Origin: Xanthobacteraceae bacterium
GTDB lineage: Bacteria; Pseudomonadota; Alphaproteobacteria; Rhizobiales; Xanthobacteraceae
NCBI GenBank assembly: GCA_029266425.1
Contig: JAQSWY010000001.1
Location: forward strand, 186,001-250,000
Length of the DNA stretch: 64,000 nucleotides
Reading direction: 5' to 3'
Shown here: in pieces, positions 46,812 through 54,675 of the stretch
How the letters are laid out: every line of letters begins with the position of its first letter
Numbering within the stretch: position 1 is the first letter of the stretch
Notes under the pieces: generated by a model
What the model saw: the letters and a program-made list of their open reading frames with translations, nothing else
Database searches by the model: none
Told to the model about the DNA's origin: nothing
Made by a program: the position numbers and the translations under genes

Positions 46812-47036
46812 ATGGGGGATCGCTTGAACGGCGAAGAACTGAGAAAAATCCTGTGCCTTCTCGAGCCGGGAATGTCGCTCACCGTGCCGGATGAGTGGGT
46901 GGATCGGGTCATGCCCGGCACCCGCGTCGCGCGTGCCCGCCTCGTCAGCGAGATCGCGCTCCAGTATGGCTGCACCTGCGAGCAGGGCTATGGCATCCAG
47001 AAATTCGAGAAACTCGAGATCCCCGCGACGGGCTGA
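46812..47036 (+). CDS. Small conserved-looking protein of unknown function
   Basis: A 74-residue soluble protein (MGDRLNGEELRKILCLLE ... EKLEIPATG) with three Cys (CLLE, YGCTCEQG). ATG 46812 has CGGGAAA upstream. I recognise no family. A 33-base remnant of its 3' end, coding FEKLEISATG and a stop, lies at 58245-58277, showing that this sequence exists as a family in the genome. The region around it is otherwise without genes from 46573. Confidence 0.6.
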   Translation: MGDRLNGEELRKILCLLEPGMSLTVPDEWVDRVMPGTRVARARLVSEIALQYGCTCEQGYGIQKFEKLEIPATG

Positions 47037-47108
47037 GCGATCGTTGAACTCGAAAAGAACCGGCTCTTCGGCGTTCCCGGATCGCGTTTTGAGCGGATGC
47101 GCTTAAGG

Positions 47109-47711
47109 CTAGGACGCGTTGTAGTAGACCTCGCTTTGCACGATCCGTCCGTCTCGCACGGTACAAAGCTCTACCTTGCGAATTGTCACGCGCTTTCGGG
47201 TCCGCTTGATTGCCGCGTCGATAAGGAAGCGAACGGCGAACTGGTCACCTCCGACGAGGGGATCTGCGATATCGATGCCGTGGACCTTGTATTTCTGCGC
47301 AAATCCCCGGCTGTGTTCCTCGATCGCTTCCAAGCCATGCACTTCGGTGGGCGGCCCCGTCACATCGGTGGGCTCGACGCGCACGTGATCCGGGGAGAAT
47401 AGTTGCGCCATCGCCTCGTCGAATTCCCCGCGGCGGCAAAGTGCTGCGTATTCTTCCGCCACGCCCGCGGTCATCTTGGCGATGTCACCGCCGCCGAAAT
47501 CGGATGACCGTTCGGCGTGCATCGCGCCGACGGTCATCTTGTCGATTTCCAGTTCCCTTATCCGCGCCTTGCGAATTGTAAGACGGCCGATCGCCAGGGC
47601 GCCAATTGCATAGGCGCCGACGGCGAGAGCCCCGACGGCAAACGCCCCGATCGCGGCCGAGGGCCGGGCGTCTCTGGATTGTCGACCGGGTTGTCCCACG
47701 AGGTACCGCAT
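47109..47711 (-). CDS. AIGALAIG-repeat membrane segment fused to SnoaL/NTF2-like domain
   Basis: A 200-residue protein in two parts. Residues 21-62 are a run of five-residue repeats (AIGAFAVGALAVGAYAIGAL), turning into a basic/acidic repeat (RLTIRKARIRELEIDKMTVG), reminiscent of pentapeptide-style solenoids. The C-terminal 120 residues form a SnoaL-like NTF2 fold (EEYAALCRRGEFDEAMAQLFSPDHVRVEP ... VRDGRIVQSEVYYNAS). The repeat could be a membrane or surface-binding stalk. Function unknown. ATG 47711 has only a weak ribosome site. Confidence 0.7.
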   Translation of the reverse strand: MRYLVGQPGRQSRDARPSAAIGAFAVGALAVGAYAIGALAIGRLTIRKARIRELEIDKMTVGAMHAERSSDFGGGDIAKMTAGVAEEYAALCRRGEFDEAMAQLFSPDHVRVEPTDVTGPPTEVHGLEAIEEHSRGFAQKYKVHGIDIADPLVGGDQFAVRFLIDAAIKRTRKRVTIRKVELCTVRDGRIVQSEVYYNAS

Positions 47712-47849
47712 CCCGCGCTAACCCGGATGTTCCTGACAGGTTCCGCGCCCGACGGCAGCCAACCCCAAACCCATCCCGTCTCTCGGCTGTGCGGAACAAC
47801 GTTCGCCGCCAAGCGTATCACTGTATGGTCATGCCGCGGACGAAGGCCG

Positions 47850-48833
47850 ATGGAAGCGCCACGTTTCTCCGTTCTATCGCTTGCACTTCTCTTCGCCCTC
47901 ATTGGCACGCCCGGCTTTGCGCTCACCGCCGAGGATGTGCGCCAGGCGACCTTTCGCAGCGATACGCGCGATGGTGCCAAGGAGCCCGATCCCTTCATTG
48001 CAAAGGCGCAGGTGCTGCTCAGCCGGCGCAGCATCTCTCCCGGCGTGATCGACGGGATCGACGGCGAGAATTATCGCAAGGCCGTCGCCCAGTTTCGTCG
48101 GCAGGAGAGGCTCGGCGAGGGTGACGAGATGGACGAGCAGACCTGGCGTGCGCTCGGCGGCGATACCGCCGGGGACATCGTGACGGAATACGTTCTGTCG
48201 AAGAAGGACGCGTCCATGAAATTCGCCCGCAGGATCCCGCGCGATTACGCCCGTCAGGCCGCGATGCGGCGGCTTGCCTACACCAGCGCGGAGGAGATGT
48301 TCGCCGAGCGCTTCCACATGAGCGACGGGCTGCTCAGAGCCCTCAATCCGCGCGCAAAGTATCGCAAGGCCGGAGAGCGGATACTTGTCGTCTCGGTGGA
48401 ACGCGCGCCGCCGCAAGCCGCGGTGGAGCGGATCGACGCCGTCAAGAGCACGGGGATGGTCGTCGTCTACGGCCCGGGCGACACGATACTGGCGAGCTAT
48501 CCGGCCACGATCGGCAGCAGCGAGACGCCTTCGCCCGAGGGCGAATATTCGGTCAAGCGCATCGCACGGAACCCGACCTACCACTACGATCCCGAGAAGA
48601 ACTTCCAGCAGGGGCGCAACAAGAGGAAGCTCGTGCTTCCGCCGGGCCCGAACAATCCTGTGGGCACGGTGTGGATCGCCCTGTCGAAGCCGACCTTCGG
48701 CATCCATGGCACGCCCGAGCCCTCGCAGGTGAGCAAGACCTCGTCGCACGGCTGCGTCCGGCTGACCAATTGGGACGCCGATGAACTCGCGGACCTGGTG
48801 AAACCGGGCGTGCCGGTGCGCTTCGTGGAATAG
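47850..48833 (+). CDS. L,D-transpeptidase (YkuD family), exported
   Basis: A 327-residue protein with a signal peptide (SLALLFALIGTPGFA) and a peptidoglycan-binding-like segment (DPFIAKAQVLLSRRSISPGVIDG). The YkuD catalytic domain carries FGIHGTPEPSQVSKTSSHGCVRLTNWD, with His and the catalytic Cys. It forms 3-3 cross-links or anchors proteins in peptidoglycan. ATG 47850 gives the signal peptide at the right place. It is followed after 8 bases by the extensin-like gene, so the two are probably one operon. Confidence 0.9.
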   Translation: MEAPRFSVLSLALLFALIGTPGFALTAEDVRQATFRSDTRDGAKEPDPFIAKAQVLLSRRSISPGVIDGIDGENYRKAVAQFRRQERLGEGDEMDEQTWRALGGDTAGDIVTEYVLSKKDASMKFARRIPRDYARQAAMRRLAYTSAEEMFAERFHMSDGLLRALNPRAKYRKAGERILVVSVERAPPQAAVERIDAVKSTGMVVVYGPGDTILASYPATIGSSETPSPEGEYSVKRIARNPTYHYDPEKNFQQGRNKRKLVLPPGPNNPVGTVWIALSKPTFGIHGTPEPSQVSKTSSHGCVRLTNWDADELADLVKPGVPVRFVE

Positions 48834-48841
48834 CCGGCACC

Positions 48842-49669
48842 ATGAGACGGCCGAGACACCTGAGCCTGGCATTGACCGTATGGGTGATCATTGCGGCCTC
48901 GATGACGCCGGCTTTGGCGCAGCCGCAGCAGGTCAGGCCGGGGCCTGCGCTTTCCGCTGCGAAGCCGGAGCCGAGGCCCGTTGTCCCCCGGCCTATCCCG
49001 AAACCCGCCATTCCCCCGCTCCCACCACCCCGGCCGTCCGAGCCAGCGGCGCCATCTTCGGACGCCGGCGCTCCCCAGGTCCCAGCCGTCGACGCCGCCG
49101 CCCTCGCAGCCTGCCTCAAGGACCTCGATGCGCGAGGCGGCGAGGCGACGCCGGTCAAGCTCCCGGACGAGGCATCCGATGCGATCGCTGACTGCGCGAT
49201 CCCCGGTCCGGTGCGATTTGCGCGCGTGCGTCTGCCGGATGGATCGGCCGTCACCCTCGACAGCCCGGTGACCGTGCGCTGCACCCTGGCACTCGAGCTG
49301 GCGGACTGGATCCGCGACGATCTTTCCGCCATCGCCACACGACATGGCGCGGCTCTGGCAAAACTGGCCGGGGTCGGCGGCCACGCCTGCCGCATGCGCA
49401 ACAACCAGACGGATGCGCCGATAAGCGAGCACGCCAGCGGCAACGCGTTCGACCTCCGCGCCGTCAAGCTCGCGGACGGGCGTGTGATCGAGCTCGCGCA
49501 TGCCGATGCCGCCACGAAGGCGGTGCGCGAGGAGGTGCGCGAGAGCGCCTGCGCCCGCTTCTCCACCGTGCTGGGTCCGGGTGCGGACAGCTCGCACGTG
49601 GATCATCTGCACGTCGACATGCGCCAGCGCCGCGGGGGTTTCCGCCTGTGCCAGTGGACGGTCGAATGA
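48842..49669 (+). CDS. Extensin-like exported protein
   Basis: A 275-residue protein with a signal peptide (VWVIIAASMTPALA) and a long Pro-rich linker (residues 30-80). An extensin-like C-terminal domain follows, with CRMRNNQTDAPISEHASGNAFDLRAV, SSHVDHLHVDMRQR and paired Cys. The family is widespread in Alphaproteobacteria; the His/Asp pattern resembles metal-dependent peptidoglycan peptidases of the LAS type. Its place behind a YkuD transpeptidase supports a cell-wall role. Start ATG 48842. Confidence 0.85.
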   Translation: MRRPRHLSLALTVWVIIAASMTPALAQPQQVRPGPALSAAKPEPRPVVPRPIPKPAIPPLPPPRPSEPAAPSSDAGAPQVPAVDAAALAACLKDLDARGGEATPVKLPDEASDAIADCAIPGPVRFARVRLPDGSAVTLDSPVTVRCTLALELADWIRDDLSAIATRHGAALAKLAGVGGHACRMRNNQTDAPISEHASGNAFDLRAVKLADGRVIELAHADAATKAVREEVRESACARFSTVLGPGADSSHVDHLHVDMRQRRGGFRLCQWTVE

Positions 49670-49720
49670 GGTTGGGGGAGGCGGTTGGCACTCCGGTCAT
49701 CAACGTGCGGGATCATCCGC

Positions 49721-50326
49721 TCACGCACCCGCCACCAGGCCCGCGGCGATCGCCCACATCGTCACCGCGATGCCCGCCTCCAGCACGCGCCACGCCTCCG
49801 GCTTCGCGAACAGCGGTCGCAGCCAGCGCGCCCCATATCCCAGCGCGAAGAAGAACAGGAACGACGCCGTCGTCGCCCCGAGCGCAAACGCGGCTTCGCG
49901 TCCGGAGAACTGCGTCGAGATGGTGCCGATCAGCACCACCGTGTCGAGATAGACGTGCGGGTTCAGCCAGGTGAGGGCGAGGCAGGTGGCGAGCGTCGGG
50001 CCGAGCGCGGCCGGCACGCCGTTCGCCGCCACCAGCACCTCGCGCGAACGCAGCGCCGAATAGAGGCTCCGCGCGCCGTACCAGATGAGGAAGGCCGCGC
50101 CGGCAAGGCGCATGGCGGGGTCGACCCAGGGCAGCAGAGCCGAGATCTGCCGGAAGCTGCTGACGCCGAGCGTGATGAGCAGCGCGTCCGAGATCGCGCA
50201 GGCGAGGCACACCGCCAGTACATGCTCGTCGCGCAGGCCCTGGCGCAGCACGAAGGCATTCTGCGCGCCGATGGCGAGGATGAGACTGAGGCTCACCGTC
50301 AGGCCGGCAAGATAGGCGCTTGTCAT
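49721..50326 (-). CDS. argO: ArgO/LysE-type amino-acid exporter
   Basis: A 201-residue membrane protein with six predicted helices and the LysE-family signature LILAIGAQNAFVLRQGLRDEH. Other conserved parts are WYGARSLYSAL and TWLNPHVYLDTVVLIG. It exports arginine or lysine. It is divergent to an ArgP-type LysR regulator gene, the classic exporter/regulator pair. The start codon is ATG 50326. Confidence 0.9.
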   Translation of the reverse strand: MTSAYLAGLTVSLSLILAIGAQNAFVLRQGLRDEHVLAVCLACAISDALLITLGVSSFRQISALLPWVDPAMRLAGAAFLIWYGARSLYSALRSREVLVAANGVPAALGPTLATCLALTWLNPHVYLDTVVLIGTISTQFSGREAAFALGATTASFLFFFALGYGARWLRPLFAKPEAWRVLEAGIAVTMWAIAAGLVAGA

Positions 50327-50424
50327 GGGAGATGGACTCGTCCGTTGCGGTTGCGTGCCGCCGGACTAGCCTTTCCCACTGGATTAGCCCAATTAAGATG
50401 TATAAGGCTGATTAAGGTTCGCTA
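50327..50424. promoter_or_regulatory. argO/argP divergent promoter region
   Basis: A 98-base region whose second half is unusually AT-rich for this genome, with GATTAGCCCAATTAAG and GGCTGATTAAGG, two related ATTA-type patches about 20 bases apart. ArgP/LysG would be expected to bind here. No precise LysR T-N11-A site is asserted. Confidence 0.4.
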
Positions 50425-51357
50425 ATGCTGGATCATGCCGCGCTCCGGGCCGTTGCCGCCGTCGCGCAGACCGGCAGCTTCGAGAAGGCCGCGCTCTCGC
50501 TCAACGTCACACCTTCGGCCATCTCCCAGCGCGTCAAGCAGCTGGAGGAGCGGCTCGGCGTCGTGCTCATCGTGCGCGGCCAGCCGTGCACCGCGACCGA
50601 CCAGGGCGCGCTGCTGTGCCGCCATGTCGAGACGGTCGGCATGCTGGAGGCCGGCCTTATCGAGCAGCTCCCGGCGGCGACGCAGATCGGCGCCGGCGGC
50701 GAGCGCGTCACGCTGCGCATCGCCACCAATGCCGACAGCCTCGGCACCTGGTTCCTCAACGCGCTGGCGGATTTCACCCGCCGCTCGGAGCATCTGCTCG
50801 ATATCGTGGTCGATGATCAGGACCACACCGCCGATTGGCTGCGCCGCGGGCAGGTGGTCGCCGCGGTGACGAGCTCGGCTAAGTTGGTGGCGGGCTGCCG
50901 GCGCACCGCGCTCGGCGCGCTGCGCTTCCGCGCCACCGCGAGCCCTGCCTTCGTCAAACGGCATTTCCCCAAAGGCGTGACCCCGGCCGCGCTCGCGCAG
51001 GCGCCCGCCATCACCTTCAACCAGAAGGATCGGCTGCAGGAGCGCTGGATCCATGAGGTCTTCGGGCGCGGCATCAATCATCCGACGCATTGGCTGCCCT
51101 CGACGCAGAGCTTCGTGGAAGCGAGCCTCGCCGGCATGGGATGGGGGATGAACCCGGTGCAGCTGGTCGATGGGCATCTGCGTGCCGGTCGCCTCATCGA
51201 GCTCAGGCCCGACACGCCGATCGACATCCCGCTGTTCTGGCAGGTGAACCGGCTCTCCGCCGGGCACCTCGGCGAGCTGACGCGCGCCATCGTCACGGTG
51301 GCGCGGCGCGAGCTGGTGCAGGATGTTGCCCCGTCGGCCACCCATACGCACGTATAG
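50425..51357 (+). CDS. argP: LysR-family regulator ArgP (LysG/IciA type)
   Basis: A 310-residue LysR-type regulator. The winged helix is DHAALRAVAAVAQTGSFEKAALSLNVTPSAISQRVKQLEERLG, typical of ArgP. The C-terminal domain contains the conserved LRIATNADSLGTWFLNAL and NQKDRLQERW. It senses lysine or arginine and activates argO. ATG 50425 lies 98 bases from the divergent exporter. Confidence 0.92.
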   Translation: MLDHAALRAVAAVAQTGSFEKAALSLNVTPSAISQRVKQLEERLGVVLIVRGQPCTATDQGALLCRHVETVGMLEAGLIEQLPAATQIGAGGERVTLRIATNADSLGTWFLNALADFTRRSEHLLDIVVDDQDHTADWLRRGQVVAAVTSSAKLVAGCRRTALGALRFRATASPAFVKRHFPKGVTPAALAQAPAITFNQKDRLQERWIHEVFGRGINHPTHWLPSTQSFVEASLAGMGWGMNPVQLVDGHLRAGRLIELRPDTPIDIPLFWQVNRLSAGHLGELTRAIVTVARRELVQDVAPSATHTHV

Positions 51358-51480
51358 CGCGAGCCTCCGCATCGGCTAGCCCCGCATATCGGCGTTCAAT
51401 GTCGGCATTGCCCCCGCCGCCGTAGCCTTCACATCGTCATCGCAGCACCGCGACAGGTGGTGCAAGAAGGAGTGACGATC

Positions 51481-51726
51481 GTGCACATGAAAGCGATTTC
51501 GATCCTCGTCCTCTCCGGCCTGATCGCCGGCGCCGCCATTTCCAATGCCGATGCCCAGTCGCGCCGCGTGCCGTTGCCGCCGGAGGCTCCCGCCATCGTC
51601 GACCCGTGGCTCGCCGCCAATGGCGAGACCGCCATCGAGCTGCAGTCGGGCTACGACCAGGGCAACCACACCCATGAGCATCACGACATGGGCGGCCATG
51701 GCGGCGGCCACGGCGGCCGCCGCTGA
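51481..51726 (+). CDS. Small exported His-rich protein
   Basis: An 81-residue protein with a signal peptide (ISILVLSGLIAGAAISNADA) and a short linker. The C-terminus is rich in His and Gly (HTHEHHDMGGHGGGHGG), a likely metal-binding tail. GTG 51481 is chosen because AAGGAG lies 9 bases upstream; the in-frame ATG two codons later would be too far from it. Possibly a periplasmic copper, zinc or nickel buffer; no family recognised. Confidence 0.6.
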   Translation: MHMKAISILVLSGLIAGAAISNADAQSRRVPLPPEAPAIVDPWLAANGETAIELQSGYDQGNHTHEHHDMGGHGGGHGGRR

Positions 51727-51825
51727 GCCGGCCGACGCCTGGAGGCGGCGCTGCAGCAGGCGTCTGCTGAGTCGCCTGCAGGGCCGGACGTTCGGATCTC
51801 GAAGTCCGGTCCGCACCGTTTCGTT

Positions 51826-51890
51826 GTCATGGCCGGGCGCGTCGCGGCTATGGGAGCGGGCAGTGGATGCCTGGGACAACCGGGCATGAC
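51826..51890. repeat. Intergenic palindrome, family I, copy e (shortened)
   Basis: Starts GTCATGGCCGGGCGCGTCGC, ends CTGGGACAACCGGGCATGAC, keeping the GTCAT and ATGAC ends of the family, but the inner stems are partly degraded. Confidence 0.55.
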
Positions 51891-51961
51891 GGCAAACGCG
51901 CACCCGGTCGGCTCCACACCCGGCGGACGATTCACCGGATTCACTCGGAAGGAGGCTCATT

Positions 51962-52336
51962 ATGTCCGCGTTCAGTCTTCGCTCAAGTCTTCCATGGATC
52001 GCCGGCGGCCTCATGCTGGCAAGCTTCGGCGTATCCGCGCCGGCGCTCGCCGAGAGCTGCGCCGGCGATATCGATCAGGTGCAGTCGCAGGTGGATGCCG
52101 CACTGGCGCGGCACGCCGAGACCGCCCCCTTCGCCCCCGAGACCAGCTTCGCCACGCTGGGCCATCAGCCCACCCCGGCGACGGTGGCCCGCGCCGAGGC
52201 CGGCCTCGAGCACTGGGCGGGCGGCGACCAGGCGGTTGCCGCGCTCACCCGCGCCCGCGACGCTGATGCCGCAGGAAGCGCCAGCCAATGCCTGGCCGAT
52301 GTCCAGGCCGCACGCCGGGCGCTGCGCACGCCGTGA
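51962..52336 (+). CDS. Exported protein of unknown function
   Basis: A 124-residue protein with a clear signal peptide ending APALA and a mature helical domain with two Cys (ESCAGDIDQ near the start, SQCLADVQAARRAL near the end), likely joined by a disulfide. ATG 51962 has AAGGAGG eight bases upstream. Short exported helical proteins like this are common in Rhizobiales; no function is known. The metallo-hydrolase gene follows after 23 bases. Confidence 0.7.
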   Translation: MSAFSLRSSLPWIAGGLMLASFGVSAPALAESCAGDIDQVQSQVDAALARHAETAPFAPETSFATLGHQPTPATVARAEAGLEHWAGGDQAVAALTRARDADAAGSASQCLADVQAARRALRTP

Positions 52337-52359
52337 CCGATCCCGAGGGGGCCATCAAG

Positions 52360-53223
52360 ATGAACACAACTGCCGCGACAGACAGCCTTCAATGGGAAGT
52401 GCTGACCATCAAGCGCCCCGGCCTCAGCCGCGATGTGCCGCCCGGCAAGGAAGAACTGATGTGGGTGGCGAATTCGTCGACCCTCATCTATGGCAAGCGC
52501 GATGCCGTTCTGGTGGACACGTTCCTCACCAACGAGCAGTCGCAGACCCTGGTGGATTGGGTGGCGGCGAGCGGCAAGAACCTCACCGCCATCTATGTCA
52601 CCCATGCCCATGGCGACCATTTCTTCGGCCTCGCCGCGCTGTTGGAGCGCTTCCCGCGCGCCAGGGCGGTGGCGAGGCCCGGGGTCGTCAAGGCCATGCA
52701 GGAGCATCTCGCGCCCGCTTCGATCGACGGGTTCTGGCGCCGGCTGTTTCCCGGCGAGATACCGGACCGCCTGCTCATTGCCGAGCCGCTGGAGCACAAT
52801 GAACTGGAGCTCGAAGGGCACAAGCTCGTCGCGGTAGATGCCGGACGGACCGACACGGCGCAGTCCAGCTGCCTGCGCGTCCCGACGATCGGGCTGATTG
52901 TCGGCGGGGACGTCGTCTACAACGGGATTCATCCCTATCTCGGCGAGACCAACACGCTGAGCCGGCGCGAATGGATCTCCGCACTCGATCGGCTGGAGAC
53001 TTTGAGCCCCCGCACAGTGATTGCCGGCCACAAGATCCCCGAGAACGCCGACGATCCCCGCATCATCGCCGAGACACGACAGTATCTGCGCGATTTCAAC
53101 CGCCTCGATGCCTCGACGACGACCGCGCGCGAGCTCTATGACGCGATGCTGGAGCTCTATCCCGAACGCGCAAATCCCGGCTCGCTGTGGGGCGGGGCGA
53201 ACTGGGCGAAGAAGCCGGTATAG
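52360..53223 (+). CDS. Metallo-beta-lactamase-fold hydrolase
   Basis: A 287-residue MBL-fold enzyme. The metal site includes YVTHAHGDHFFGLAALLERF, VAVDAGRTDTAQSS (in place of the usual GHT), VGGDVVYNG and VIAGHKIPE. Similar proteins hydrolyse lactones, thioesters or beta-lactams; the substrate here is unknown. No signal peptide. ATG 52360 is used; an upstream extension overlaps the preceding gene. It is possibly co-transcribed with the exported protein gene. Confidence 0.85.
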   Translation: MNTTAATDSLQWEVLTIKRPGLSRDVPPGKEELMWVANSSTLIYGKRDAVLVDTFLTNEQSQTLVDWVAASGKNLTAIYVTHAHGDHFFGLAALLERFPRARAVARPGVVKAMQEHLAPASIDGFWRRLFPGEIPDRLLIAEPLEHNELELEGHKLVAVDAGRTDTAQSSCLRVPTIGLIVGGDVVYNGIHPYLGETNTLSRREWISALDRLETLSPRTVIAGHKIPENADDPRIIAETRQYLRDFNRLDASTTTARELYDAMLELYPERANPGSLWGGANWAKKPV

Positions 53224-53251
53224 GGCTGTCCGCCCCACCCGTTCGCGCGCG

Positions 53252-53428
53252 ATGTGCCGTTCCTTCGCCGCCCCCCGCATGGCCTGCTCGCCCGCTATCA
53301 TGGACCAGGAGCGGAAATTCCTGAGCGCGCTTGAAACGGTGCGCGGCTGGCGGGTCGGCCGGGTCCGGCGCAAGCTCGTATTGCTCGGCGCCAGGGGTGA
53401 GACGCTGGTCGTGTTCACGCGGATGTAG
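53252..53428 (+). pseudogene. Truncated META/HslJ-domain gene remnant
   Basis: A 58-codon frame that covers only the C-terminal half of a META domain: RMACSPAIMDQERKFLSALE through LLGARGETLVVFTRM. It aligns with the intact META protein at 60474-60890 over its whole length, with differences scattered at the DNA level. The N-terminal half and signal peptide are absent. Probably a decayed paralogue rather than an expressed gene. Confidence 0.65.
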
Positions 53429-53694
53429 GGGATTTTCGGAGTCTTACCGAAAACTCTGGATCGCCCTCATCCCCGGATCAAGTCTGGGGATGAGGGTCAT
53501 TTTGTTGGTCTGATGGACCAGTCCTGTTGACGCGCCACCCGAGTCTTCTATCTCCAGCTGCATGCGGATTGTGGTACAACAGTCTTCCACTATAGCCGCC
53601 CCGCGCCGGGAAACCGACGCGGCGCTCCGGCTCCCAAACGTGCAGCAAGTCCAGGGAAAGCTCGGCGTCACAAAGTCCGACAGGGAGACGAACA
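53429..53694. other. Gene-free stretch before the lectin genes
   Basis: Contains a perfect hairpin of 11-bp arms (CCCTCATCCCC / GGGGATGAGGG, 53464-53496) that looks like a minimal family I repeat, then AT-richer sequence. From about 53640 it holds the leader of the first lectin gene, which resembles the leader of the second. Confidence 0.55.
53464..53496. repeat. Minimal family I palindrome
   Basis: Perfect 11-bp inverted repeat CCCTCATCCCC / GGGGATGAGGG with an 11-base centre, 36 bases after the META remnant. The sequence resembles one stem of the family I bipartite elements. Confidence 0.65.
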
Positions 53695-54123
53695 ATGTCC
53701 ATGAGGGCCGCCGTCTTTAGTTTTGCCGCGTTGATACTTGCCGTGCTCGCGCTTCACACCCCGCCGGCTCGCGCCGACTGGTACTCCACCGGGCCGATCT
53801 GGAGCGAGTTGGACGCCCAGCGCATATGCACGAACGTCTGCTACCGGGAGGGCTGGAACGGCCGCTGGAAGACAGTTTATGTGGGCCGCACGTCCGCCTG
53901 CTTCTGCAACGACAGAGGCGGCAGATACTGGAGTGCCATTCATCGTCTCGGGCCGAGGATCTGCATCGAGACCGATCCGATCCGGACCAGCCTGGAAGCG
54001 AAAATGATCTGTCCGGGCGCCTGCGGCTCGGGCAAGTGGGACGGCAGCTGGCGCCGGATAGATTCTGCCCGCGCCACTTGCGGCTGTGCCTGGCACCAAC
54101 CCCCCATATTTGATCCGATTTGA
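53695..54123 (+). CDS. Exported Cys-rich MVL-type (mannan-binding) lectin, copy 1
   Basis: A 142-residue secreted protein. The signal peptide ends PARA, followed by two repeats of the MVL fold pattern. The first has STGPIWSELDAQRICTNVC and GWNGRWKTVYVGRTSACFC. The second, more diverged, has TSLEAKMICPGACGSGKWDG and CGC. The GP-W-DAQ and G-W-G-W-T-V spacing matches the Microcystis viridis lectin (MVL) family of mannan-binding proteins. Four Cys per repeat (CxxxC and CxC) suggest disulfides not found in MVL itself. Carbohydrate binding is inferred. ATG 53695; a near-copy follows 115 bases downstream. Confidence 0.78.
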   Translation: MSMRAAVFSFAALILAVLALHTPPARADWYSTGPIWSELDAQRICTNVCYREGWNGRWKTVYVGRTSACFCNDRGGRYWSAIHRLGPRICIETDPIRTSLEAKMICPGACGSGKWDGSWRRIDSARATCGCAWHQPPIFDPI

Positions 54124-54238
54124 ACCGCAGACCGACCGGGGAGGCCGGTTGCAATCAAGTCATGGTGCGTGCCGGTTCGCGAAACGTGCAGCATCCGGGA
54201 AAAGTCGGCGAAACACGTCCGACAGGAGGAGATGAACC

Positions 54239-54628
54239 ATGTTGATCAGGGCCGTCATCTTAGTGCTTGCCATGCTTGCGCTTCACGTCCAGCCGGCCCG
54301 CGCCGACTGGCAATCCGCCGGGCCAATCTGGAACGACATGGACGCCCAGCGCAAATGCCCGAACACCTGCGGCCGCGACGGCTGGGACGGCAACTGGAAG
54401 ACCGTCGAAATGGGCCGGAACTCCGTCTGCTTCTGCAAGGGCAAGGGCAAGGTCGGGCGGAACTGGAGCGAGCGCGCGCCCCGCAGGCAATCCGTCGATG
54501 CCGGAGTGATCTGGAACGATGGCGACGCCAAGTGGAAGTGTCCGCGCGTCTGCGGCAACGGCAAGTGGGACGGCAATTGGCGCCACTCCGGCGCCGCGCG
54601 CTCCGTCTGCGACTGCATCGGGCGCTAG
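54239..54628 (+). CDS. Exported Cys-rich MVL-type (mannan-binding) lectin, copy 2
   Basis: A 129-residue secreted protein and tandem paralogue of the previous gene. The signal peptide ends PARA. Two well-kept MVL-like repeats follow, with AGPIWNDMDAQRKCPNTCG and GWDGNWKTVEMGRNSVCFC, then GVIWNDGDAKWKCPRVCG and KWDGNWRHSGAARSVCDC, joined by a basic linker. Cys positions are the same in both copies. The 5' leader also resembles that of copy 1, so the duplication took in regulatory sequence. The phosphoesterase gene follows after 47 bases. Confidence 0.8.
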   Translation: MLIRAVILVLAMLALHVQPARADWQSAGPIWNDMDAQRKCPNTCGRDGWDGNWKTVEMGRNSVCFCKGKGKVGRNWSERAPRRQSVDAGVIWNDGDAKWKCPRVCGNGKWDGNWRHSGAARSVCDCIGR

Positions 54629-54675
54629 CCTCGTACGTTCATCCTGAATGGCAGACTGACCGGCGAGGTGGAGAT

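Noticed and set aside
52288-52359. Upstream extension of the MBL gene at 52360
   Set aside because: It overlaps the end of the exported-protein gene, is Arg/Pro-rich, and the ATG at 52360 starts the domain at the usual position.
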